This document shows, piece by piece, positions 40,854 through 46,416 of a stretch of 46,416 nucleotides of DNA. The stretch is from the NCBI GenBank assembly GCA_943356675.1, contig CALRFQ010000007.1:1-46416 (forward strand), given 5' to 3'. A program made the position numbers and the translations under genes. Under the pieces are notes generated by a model. The model saw only the letters and a program-made list of their open reading frames with translations. It was not told the origin of the DNA and searched no databases. Origin of the DNA: Candidatus Nomurabacteria bacterium (GTDB taxonomy: Bacteria > Patescibacteriota > Minisyncoccia > Phycocordibacterales > UBA9973). The stretch's first letter is position 1, and every line of letters starts with the position of its first letter.

Positions 40854-41603
40854 ATGAAAAATGAAAAATTATTACATATATTGAAAGACATAGGTCTTGA
40901 AGAGAACGAGGCCAGTGTATACCTTGCTGGTCTTTCCTTGGGTCCAACTACAATTTTAAAGATTTCAAAATCAAGCTCCCTACCTCGCACAACTATATAT
41001 GGGATAGTAGAATCATTAAAAGAAAAGGGTCTAATGCGTATAGACCTTAAAGGATTGAAGCAACTCTATGTGGCAGAAAGTCCAGAGAAGCTCGACACCA
41101 TCCTCGAGAATAAAAAATTAGAATTTAAATCCAAACTTCCAGATTTCATGGCGCTATACAAGCTAGAAGGCGGGGAAGGTAGTATTAAATACTATTCAGG
41201 ACTCAAAGCAATGAAGCAAATATATCTTAGTACTCTTGAAAATGTGAGGAAGGGCGATGAATACCTAGTAATTACAAATGAGAAAAAATGGTTTGAACTA
41301 GATCCAGATTTTTGGATGAAAGAATACATAGAAGAACGCGCAAAATTACCTTGTATAACACGCTTGATATCCCAAGATTGTGATGTGGCACGAGAACATC
41401 AGAAATTTCAAAATAATTACAATGAAAAATGGAGAATATTTAAAAATGGGACTTCAATAAATATCGATATGGTCCTAACAAAAGACAAACTTATAATCGT
41501 TGATCTTCTCCCTCCCCTTAACACCCTCGTAATTGAAAATAAAAACATTATAGAGCTCCAAAGACAAATGTTTGAAATTATTTGGCAATCTATACCAGAG
41601 TAA
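40854..41603 (+). CDS. TrmB-family transcriptional regulator
   Basis: 249 residues. The N-terminal winged helix (about 5-75) has the TrmB pattern LKDIGLEENEASVYLAGLS and SLPRTTIYGIVESLKEKGL, split here. The C-terminal half (about 105-249) has the PLD-like regulator fold (YYSGLKAMKQIY). CPR genomes often hold such regulators; the ligand is unknown. An in-frame start at 40815 would precede the promoter, so the ATG at 40854 is used. A short inverted repeat in the leader suggests autoregulation. It converges on dapF with a 2-bp gap and no terminator between. Confidence 0.88.
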   Translation: MKNEKLLHILKDIGLEENEASVYLAGLSLGPTTILKISKSSSLPRTTIYGIVESLKEKGLMRIDLKGLKQLYVAESPEKLDTILENKKLEFKSKLPDFMALYKLEGGEGSIKYYSGLKAMKQIYLSTLENVRKGDEYLVITNEKKWFELDPDFWMKEYIEERAKLPCITRLISQDCDVAREHQKFQNNYNEKWRIFKNGTSINIDMVLTKDKLIIVDLLPPLNTLVIENKNIIELQRQMFEIIWQSIPE

Positions 41604-41605
41604 TT

Positions 41606-42397
41606 TTATATATCGATATCCCCTTCGAAGGATTTCACCGCGGGACCGGTGAGCCATACGTCGCTGTAACCATTGCGAGTGGGAGTGAAGGACACATTGA
41701 GAATTCCACCGGGCATAATAATTTTTGCAGTGTTATTCTTCGTGAGGCCTTTTGAGTGAAGGTATGTCGCCACAGAGCACGCACCAGTGCCACAAGCGAG
41801 AGTTTCATCTTCCACTCCCCTTTCGTATGTGCGCACGCGGTAGCCATCTTTCGCCTTCATTATAATATTGAGATTTATTCCGCCAGTGTCACGCACTCTG
41901 TCGCGCAGAATTCTCGCTCTATATACGAGCGGATATTTATCGATGTCATCCACAAGCGCCATGTAGTGAGGCGTGGAACCGCAGTAAGTAAATGGCCGGC
42001 CGTGCCTTTGCACAACATCACCCATATTTATCATGCGAAGTTTTACATTATCATTCTTTTCGATGAGTGCTTCATGAATTCCATCCACCGCTTCAAAAGA
42101 AATTAGCTTATTTTTCTTTATTATTCCGAGGTCATAAGCGAAACGCACGATGGACCGCCCACCATTTCCACACATTGAGCCTATGCTTCCATCACTATTT
42201 AAGTAAATCATTCCGAAAGAATGCACTTTACTCTTTGATTTAGTAAGGATTATTACCCCATCAGCACCTATGCCGAAACGGCGATCACAGATTTCAGCCA
42301 CTAACTTCTGATTTGTCACAGGAAATTTCACTTTCCGCCCGTCTATCATCACGAAATCATTCCCAGCCCCATGATATTTGTAGAATTTCAGCTTCAT
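41606..42397 (-). CDS. dapF: Diaminopimelate epimerase
   Basis: 263 residues. Both catalytic Cys motifs are present: SMCGNGGRS near 73 and LACGTGACSVA near 200. FYKYHGAGNDFVMID and RRFGIGADG are conserved. It makes meso-diaminopimelate for peptidoglycan or lysine. No other lysine-pathway gene is in the window. TATACT lies 6 nt before the ATG. Confidence 0.96.
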   Translation of the reverse strand: MKLKFYKYHGAGNDFVMIDGRKVKFPVTNQKLVAEICDRRFGIGADGVIILTKSKSKVHSFGMIYLNSDGSIGSMCGNGGRSIVRFAYDLGIIKKNKLISFEAVDGIHEALIEKNDNVKLRMINMGDVVQRHGRPFTYCGSTPHYMALVDDIDKYPLVYRARILRDRVRDTGGINLNIIMKAKDGYRVRTYERGVEDETLACGTGACSVATYLHSKGLTKNNTAKIIMPGGILNVSFTPTRNGYSDVWLTGPAVKSFEGDIDI

Positions 42398-42403
42398 AAT
42401 TTT

Positions 42404-42409
42404 AGTATA
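42404..42409 (-). promoter_or_regulatory. -10 element of dapF (leaderless)
   Basis: TATACT exactly 6 nt before the dapF ATG. Confidence 0.65.
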
Positions 42410-42488
42410 TCATAAAAATTATTTGCAAATTATAAAATTATAGATATTTTTAAGACATTATTGTCATTTTTGTCAATTTTAAAAATGC

Positions 42489-42516
42489 TTGCACTAAAAT
42501 ACCCTTGGTATATAAT
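42489..42516 (+). promoter_or_regulatory. HU gene promoter
   Basis: TTGCAC (42489-42494), 16-bp spacer, TATAAT (42511-42516). The leader is about 95 nt and holds CCTC / GAGG and GACCGTTTGC-like hairpins near 42525-42560. Confidence 0.7.
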
Positions 42517-42617
42517 AGTATTACTCCTCACTAAGAGGGATCGTTTGCAAACGGTCGAAATTATTTAACTAGTAACTTAATATTTTTTACACGAAGAAAT
42601 ATTAAAACTAAAAATAA

Positions 42618-42890
42618 ATGAATAAACAAGCATTAGTTGAATTAGTTCACGCAAAAATCGGCGGTACAAAGGTACAAGCTGAGGAAGTTGTGAACGGAAT
42701 GTTTGATGCTATCGTTGCAACTTTGAAAAAAGGTGACGAGGTATCAATAGCAGGTATTGGTATTTTCTCAGTTAAGGATCGCGCAGCTCGTATGGCTCGC
42801 AACCCAAAGACTGGTGAACAGGTTAAAGTAGCTGCAACAAAAGTTCCAAAGTTTCGTGCTGCTAAGGCACTTAAAGACGCTGTTAAATAA
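42618..42890 (+). CDS. hup: DNA-binding protein HU
   Basis: 90 residues, full HU length. MNKQALVELVHAKIGG, the GIGIFSVKDRAARMARNPKTG arm region (split: GIGIFSVKDRAAR, MARNPKTG) and the end PKFRAAKALKDAVK match HU. It compacts DNA as a dimer. Unlike most genes here it has a clear 5' leader of about 95 nt, which may support high expression. Confidence 0.96.
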   Translation: MNKQALVELVHAKIGGTKVQAEEVVNGMFDAIVATLKKGDEVSIAGIGIFSVKDRAARMARNPKTGEQVKVAATKVPKFRAAKALKDAVK

Positions 42891-42931
42891 TATACTTTCG
42901 CCTCGTTTATTGAGGGAAATATATACAGACT

Positions 42932-42965
42932 AAAAAATCACCCAACTCTATCTGGGTGATTTTTT
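42932..42965. terminator. Bidirectional terminator between HU and tRNA-Gly(TCC)
   Basis: 13-bp stem AAAAAATCACCCA / TGGGTGATTTTTT with an 8-nt loop. Serves HU (plus) and the tRNA-Pro/tRNA-Gly(TCC) transcript (minus). Confidence 0.9.
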
Positions 42966-42980
42966 AATGCACAATTCTGT

Positions 42981-43050
42981 GCGGGATAAGAGAATCGAAC
43001 TCTTGCCAGCAGTTTGGAAAACTGCAGTTCTACCACTAAACTAATCCCGC
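42981..43050 (-). tRNA. tRNA-Gly(TCC)
   Basis: 70 nt. Acceptor GCGGGAT / ATCCCGC, anticodon stem GCAGT / ACTGC with loop TTTCCAA (anticodon TCC), T-loop TTCGATT. No encoded CCA. It lies 148 nt downstream of tRNA-Pro on the same strand. No 3'-end duplication follows this one. Confidence 0.93.
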
Positions 43051-43065
43051 AAAATTTTAAATACA

Positions 43066-43198
43066 GGTGCAGGGAATTTCTCGGCTTACCGCCGCAGGTA
43101 CTTTTCTAATTGCAAAGCAATACAGAAAAGTCTTTCGAATCCCTGACGCGAGCAAAGCAGTTTGCTCGCTCGCCCCTCGAAAAACTACGTTTTTCTTG
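43066..43198 (-). repeat. tRNA-3'-end element, copy at tRNA-Pro
   Basis: Directly follows tRNA-Pro. In tRNA direction it holds a 9-bp hairpin around AGCAAACTGCTTTGCT (43148-43169), an exact 12-nt antisense copy of the tRNA-Pro T-arm (43134-43145), a second hairpin ACTTTTCT / AGAAAAGT (43095-43138 region) ending TACCTG, and a second copy of part of the tRNA 3' end (10-nt match ggtgcaggga, 43066-43075), 137 bp from the first. The same parts in the same order follow tRNA-Gly(GCC). Confidence 0.8.
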
Positions 43199-43272
43199 TC
43201 GGGGTGCAGGGATTCGAACCCTGAGTCACCTCTTCCCAAAAGAGGCATGTTAGCCGTTACACCACACCCCGA
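43199..43272 (-). tRNA. tRNA-Pro(TGG)
   Basis: 74 nt. Acceptor TCGGGGT / ACCCCGA, anticodon stem CCTCT / AGAGG with loop TTTGGGA (anticodon TGG), T-loop TTCGAAT. No encoded CCA. Confidence 0.93.
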
Positions 43273-43317
43273 ATAAATACTTATCTATATTAGCATATTT
43301 TCAGATAAATACAATTT

Positions 43318-43722
43318 TTATAATATAATATTCTCCAATACCTTCACCCTAGACGTCCTTTTCTCCATATCGAGGAATACTAGCATTAAGTTGAATTGCC
43401 ACTCCTTATTCCCTATTCTGTGATGAATTAGATAGGTCTGTACCACGCGAGCCAAGCGCTTCATCTTCCAAGGGTGCATATTCTCTTCGGGTCGCTTTCT
43501 ATTTTGATCTTCCTTGGTTAAGTCAGGCAATGTTGCACATGAAACAGACTTAACTTCTATAAAGTATAGCTTCCCTCCCTTTTCCGCAATTATATCAATC
43601 TCTCCCCATTTCTTTGTATAATTACGCTCTTTCACGGAGAAACAATGCTTCTCTAGCCAAGCAAATGCCACATTCTCCCCTATTTCACCAATCTTTTGAT
43701 TATCTGATGTAAATATTTTCAT
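43318..43722 (-). CDS. yraN: UPF0102 (YraN) family endonuclease-like protein
   Basis: 134 residues. The nuclease-like core shows IGEIGENVAFAWLEK, WGEIDIIAEKGGKLYFIEVKS (split: GEIDIIA, FIEVKS), the E-D-ExK arrangement of PD-(D/E)xK enzymes, with W near the middle as in YraN. Cellular role is not settled. A GTTACACATGTAAC palindrome lies 8 nt upstream of the start codon. Confidence 0.92.
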   Translation of the reverse strand: MKIFTSDNQKIGEIGENVAFAWLEKHCFSVKERNYTKKWGEIDIIAEKGGKLYFIEVKSVSCATLPDLTKEDQNRKRPEENMHPWKMKRLARVVQTYLIHHRIGNKEWQFNLMLVFLDMEKRTSRVKVLENIIL

Positions 43723-43730
43723 ATTTATTC

Positions 43731-43744
43731 GTTACACATGTAAC
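43731..43744. repeat. 14-bp palindrome-like repeat, copy 1
   Basis: GTTACACATGTAAC (arms GTTACA / TGTAAC, 2-nt centre), upstream of yraN. Identical copies occur at 44417 and 44633. Confidence 0.7.
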
Positions 43745-43960
43745 AATAACCTTAAAATTCATAATTGTGTTTCACGTGGCACACATTAGCAATAAAAGTC
43801 AGTAAAAGTCGTCTGTCTCATAAATATCCTTATTATATAAGGAAAGGTGAAAAATTAAGAATGTCTCTTATAAACAATACACACATACTTATCCACAAAT
43901 TTGTTATAAAATAAGCGTTTCTGAAGTGGAAAAAGGACGGATAAAGGGCAATAAGATTGT
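43745..43960. other. Gene-free stretch with DnaA-box-like and parS-like matches
   Basis: No gene. TGTTTCACGTGGCACA near 43766 matches the parS consensus at 14 of 16 bases. A perfect DnaA-box 9-mer TTATCCACA is at 43889-43897. A small hairpin TCCTTAT / ATAAGGA is near 43828-43845. Both motif matches may be chance; no dnaA or par gene is present. Confidence 0.35.
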
Positions 43961-44031
43961 GCGCCCGGCAGGAATCGAACCCACATCATCGATTCCGAAG
44001 ATCGATGTCCTATCCGTTGAACGACGGGCGC
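43961..44031 (-). tRNA. tRNA-Arg(TCG)
   Basis: 71 nt. Acceptor GCGCCCG / CGGGCGC, anticodon stem TCGAT / ATCGA with loop CTTCGGA (anticodon TCG), T-loop TTCGATT. No encoded CCA. No element follows its 3' end. Confidence 0.92.
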
Positions 44032-44162
44032 ATGAATAAACAAATCTATTATACACTAATACTTTGATATTTAAAACAAGCATATAACTAAAGGCTGGCA
44101 AGCATAATTGCAATTTATTCAAAAAAGTAATATAATTGAATCTAGTTTTATTAATCAATTCT

Positions 44163-44232
44163 GCGGGATTGGTTTAGTGGTAGAACACGTCCTTGCCAAG
44201 GATGAGACAGGAGTTCGATTCTCCTATCCCGC
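44163..44232 (+). tRNA. tRNA-Gly(GCC)
   Basis: 70 nt. Acceptor GCGGGAT / ATCCCGC, anticodon stem CGTCC / GGATG with loop TTGCCAA (anticodon GCC), T-loop TTCGATT. No encoded CCA. Its last 17 nt plus AC are repeated exactly 129 bp downstream. Confidence 0.93.
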
Positions 44233-44363
44233 ACTCTTTATACATAACCCGTAAGGGATAGGAAGCAAACTGCTTTGCTTCCGTAGGTGAATCGAAAGAC
44301 TTTTCTGTGCTATAAGCCAGAAAAGTACCTGGGTCTGTAAGGGCCGATTCTCCTATCCCGCAC
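44233..44363 (+). repeat. tRNA-3'-end element, copy at tRNA-Gly(GCC)
   Basis: In order: an antisense copy of the acceptor/T region (GGGATAGGA, 44255-44263), a 9-bp hairpin GGAAGCAAA / TTTGCTTCC (44261-44282), antisense T-loop GAATCGAA (44289-44296), hairpin ACTTTTCTG / CAGAAAAGT ending TACCTG (44298-44331), and an exact 19-nt second copy of the tRNA 3' end (44345-44363). Compared with the tRNA-Pro element, two base pairs of the first stem covary (G-C to C-G, A-T to G-C). The cca start is 11 nt after the second tRNA-end copy. Confidence 0.85.
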
Positions 44364-44374
44364 AAAAGTTTCTT

Positions 44375-45919
44375 ATGAAACAACTAAAAATAAATAAAGG
44401 AAATATCCCTTCATATGTTACACATGTAACGGAAACGCTCGAAAAGGCTGGTTTCGAGGCTTTTCTCGTTGGTGGTTGTGTTCGTGATCTAATCATCGGC
44501 AGAACTCCTAAAGACTGGGATATTACTACAAACGCAGTGCCAGAAGAGATAATGCCCTTATTCAGTAAGACTATATATGAAAACACCTTCGGTACAGTAG
44601 GTGTAGTAATCTACACAGATGAGATGGGAAACGTTACACATGTAACACCTGAAGCCACAGAAACAGATAAAATAGGCCTAAAAACAAACATTATTGAGGT
44701 TACACCATATAGAAAGGAAGGCAAATACTCCGACAAACGCCATCCCGACGAAATTTCCTTCTCAAAGAGCATAAAGGACGACCTAATGAGACGTGATTTC
44801 ACAATAAATGCTTTAGCTTACGGAGTTTCACAGGATAGTCTGATAGATGAATATAAAGGACAAGAGGATATAAAGGACAGAGTCATAAAGGCCGTGGGAG
44901 ATGCTGATGTTAGATTCCAAGAGGATGCACTGCGTCTTTTGCGTGCGGTGAGGTTTTCCACAGAATTAGATTTCGCAATTGAAGGGGAGACACTTTCTGC
45001 AATTTACAAAAATGCAGACCTTTTAAAAAATATTTCTTCAGAAAGAATTCGTGATGAATTTACAAAAATTATTGATAGCCCAAACAGTGCACGTGGTGTG
45101 GGAATACTTGCCAAACTTGGATTACTCCAATATATAGTCCCAGAACTAGAGGAGGGTATAGGCTGCCACCAAGGTGGTGCACACAAGTACGATGTGTTTG
45201 AGCATTTACTCGGAGCACTACAGCATGCGACAGACAAGAAGCTTTCAACCACACTCAGACTTTCTGCACTCTTTCACGACATCGGCAAGCCTCGCACAAA
45301 GAGAACTCCAAATAACAAGGCCAAGCCCACATTCTATGGGCATGAAGTAGTCGGGGCGCGTATGACGGACAAAATTATGAACCGCCTGAAGTATCCGAAG
45401 GATATAATTGAAAAGGTGGTAAAGCTCATTCGCTACCATATGTTCTTCTCCGACACTGAGCTCATCACGCTTTCTGCAGTGCGTCGCATAATCGCAAATG
45501 TAGGTGCCGAGAATATCTGGGACCTAATGACAGTCCGAGAATGCGACCGTGTGGGAATGGACAAGACCGAGGCTCCATACCGCCTGCGTAAATACCACGC
45601 CATGATCGAGGAAGCACTTCGTGATCCTATCTCTGTGAAGCAACTGAAAGTGGATGGCAATTACCTCATGAACGAACTCAAAATAAAACCAAGCCCACGC
45701 ATGGGCTGGATGCTAAATGCACTACTTGAAGAGGTGCTCGATGACCCAAAGAAAAATGAAATAGAATATTTGGCTAGTAGAGTAGGGGAGTTTGAAAATC
45801 TTTCCGATGCAGACCTCCGCGCACTAGGTGAAAAAGCTAAAGAGAAGAAAGAAGAACTTGAGGAAGAAGAAATAGCACAGCTGCACAGCAAGCATGGAGT
45901 AGGGAGTAATAAGAAATAA
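44375..45919 (+). CDS. cca: CCA tRNA nucleotidyltransferase with HD domain
   Basis: 514 residues. The nucleotidyltransferase head has FLVGGCVRDLIIG near 29 and the metal-binding KDWDITT near 47; RRDFTINALAYG follows near 138 and DALRLLRAVRFS near 190. An HD domain lies near 300 (LSALFHDIGKPRTKR). It adds CCA to tRNA 3' ends, needed here because none of the four tRNAs encodes CCA. A charged tail ends the protein. It may be transcribed with tRNA-Gly(GCC) and its element. Confidence 0.95.
   Translation: MKQLKINKGNIPSYVTHVTETLEKAGFEAFLVGGCVRDLIIGRTPKDWDITTNAVPEEIMPLFSKTIYENTFGTVGVVIYTDEMGNVTHVTPEATETDKIGLKTNIIEVTPYRKEGKYSDKRHPDEISFSKSIKDDLMRRDFTINALAYGVSQDSLIDEYKGQEDIKDRVIKAVGDADVRFQEDALRLLRAVRFSTELDFAIEGETLSAIYKNADLLKNISSERIRDEFTKIIDSPNSARGVGILAKLGLLQYIVPELEEGIGCHQGGAHKYDVFEHLLGALQHATDKKLSTTLRLSALFHDIGKPRTKRTPNNKAKPTFYGHEVVGARMTDKIMNRLKYPKDIIEKVVKLIRYHMFFSDTELITLSAVRRIIANVGAENIWDLMTVRECDRVGMDKTEAPYRLRKYHAMIEEALRDPISVKQLKVDGNYLMNELKIKPSPRMGWMLNALLEEVLDDPKKNEIEYLASRVGEFENLSDADLRALGEKAKEKKEELEEEEIAQLHSKHGVGSNKK
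44417..44430. repeat. 14-bp palindrome-like repeat, copy 2 (in cca)
   Basis: GTTACACATGTAAC inside cca codons for VTHVT. Identical to copies at 43731 and 44633. Confidence 0.6.
44633..44646. repeat. 14-bp palindrome-like repeat, copy 3 (in cca)
   Basis: GTTACACATGTAAC again encoding VTHVT in the same frame, 216 bp after copy 2. Confidence 0.6.
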
Positions 45920-45921
45920 AA

Positions 45922-45945
45922 AAACCGGAACGCAATGTCCGGTTT
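45922..45945. terminator. Terminator between cca and the convergent small gene
   Basis: 8-bp stem AAACCGGA / TCCGGTTT. The T-run is on the minus strand, so it best serves the gene at 45967-46239. Confidence 0.75.
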
Positions 45946-45966
45946 CGCAATGTAAAAAATTCCAAT

Positions 45967-46239
45967 CTAAACCACAAATGTAAACCAATCAGCAAACTCA
46001 GAGGGTGATTCAATAAGTTTAAAGTCAAAGCCAGTCAATTCTCTCAATTTTAAAACTATTCTCATATCATCTCCGTTAAATATGGTACCTTCTCCACCCC
46101 CTTCACTTTCAAAAATAAGAGCATTCCCATCTCTTATTAGCATAAAACGGCAGTGGCCGTCGTTATCTTCAGCGGATTTAATTCTAAAGATGTCACCAGG
46201 CTGAATGCCTGTATTTTTCTTTGTTATTGGATGTATCAT
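45967..46239 (-). CDS. Small protein of unknown function
   Basis: 90 residues, soluble, mixed charge, with a likely beta-rich core (PGDIFRIKSAEDNDGHCRFMLIRD, split: GDIFRIKSAED, HCRFMLIRDGNALIF) and a Gly-rich turn SEGGGEGT. No family recognised. It is convergent with cca and ends before a terminator. A -10 at the usual distance is not obvious; TATACT lies about 66 nt upstream. Confidence 0.7.
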   Translation of the reverse strand: MIHPITKKNTGIQPGDIFRIKSAEDNDGHCRFMLIRDGNALIFESEGGGEGTIFNGDDMRIVLKLRELTGFDFKLIESPSEFADWFTFVV

Positions 46240-46416
46240 TTATGTAGTGTTCAGAAACCCTGTTCACGGTTTTAAATTTATTAAATAACTTTACTTTGTT
46301 GTTCATAGTATAGCAGTTTATTTAGTAAATGTCAATATATTAAAACATTAATTATCATAATATATATATAAAATAAGGATGTTTTTACAGATATTATTGT
46401 TTGTCAGAATAATTGA
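46240..46416. other. AT-rich right end, no gene seen
   Basis: Very AT-rich. Holds the likely promoter region of the gene at 45967-46239 (TATACT at about 46306-46311, minus strand). Nothing else is supported. Confidence 0.4.

Noticed and set aside
43066-43198. A third, degenerate tRNA gene between tRNA-Pro and tRNA-Gly(TCC)
   Set aside because: The T-arm-like piece is antisense and no acceptor or anticodon arm accompanies it; the match to the tRNA-Gly(GCC) element explains it better.
44233-44363. Group I intron or other ribozyme at tRNA-Gly
   Set aside because: The element follows an intact tRNA, does not interrupt it, and is too short for a known ribozyme core.
43855-44383. ORFs running through the tRNA genes
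   Set aside because: They read tRNA genes and the repeat element as protein; the tRNA folds are clear.
46189-46305. 38-codon minus-strand ORF starting near 46305
   Set aside because: It abuts a -10 box with no room for transcription start and overlaps the better 90-residue gene in another frame.

Overview
The window looks like a low-GC chromosomal segment of a candidate phyla radiation bacterium (Patescibacteria, most likely Parcubacteria/Paceibacteria). This rests on compact genes, a DUF5663-like small protein, RNase Y, a type IV pilus cluster, a split ComEC, CPR-style glycine-rich and Gly-Trp repeat surface proteins, a trigger factor without its PPIase domain, and almost no Shine-Dalgarno sequences. 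All calls come from reading the sequence; no database search was run.

Layout. 1-2374 (minus): a site-2 protease, then the 5' part of a large surface protein cut by the window edge. 2465-3181 (plus): rpmB and mscL. 3227-7949 (minus): a DUF5663-like protein and a 1,474-residue protein with an embedded GT2 glycosyltransferase. 7989-11246: a small regulon. A winged-helix/Cas2-like (PaaX-type) regulator is coupled to a ComEC-type metallo-beta-lactamase and lies next to a Cys-rich zinc-ribbon protein; three copies of one long palindrome sit at these genes. 11261-17602: guaA, an Fe/Mn superoxide dismutase, the ComEC channel, rnhA, recJ and a HIT protein, with two structured intergenic elements. 17619-19521: tpiA-pgk. 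19540-25734: pilB-pilC and four pilin-like genes. 27138-33801: a five-gene operon of secreted proteins, including one with five BACON-like repeats. 33975-36893: nusA, ppa, tig. 37767-40111: clpP and rny. 40854-42890: a TrmB-type regulator, dapF and HU. 42981-45919: four tRNAs, yraN and the CCA-adding enzyme.

Three genes look foreign: 25838-26971 (T9SS sorting domain), 36964-37491 (lipoprotein) and 40263-40706. Their signal peptides and the sorting domain are typical of Bacteroidota. Each is a single minus-strand gene between conserved CPR genes with a strong hairpin terminator at its 3' side.

Together the native genes suggest a cell that binds surfaces and takes up DNA (pili, ComEC channel, separate MBL nuclease, RecJ). 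At about fifteen transcription starts a -10 hexamer lies 6 or 7 nt before the ATG, so most messages are probably leaderless. nusA, HU, clpP, rny and the TrmB gene have longer leaders.

The strongest candidates for something undescribed are duplicated 3' gene ends flanking small hairpin elements. tRNA-Pro(TGG) and tRNA-Gly(GCC) are each followed by a related 130-140 bp element that ends in a second copy of that tRNA's 3' end. rny is followed by a hairpin and a synonymously diverged second copy of its last 15 codons. The triple palindrome of the PaaX-like regulon is the second main lead.
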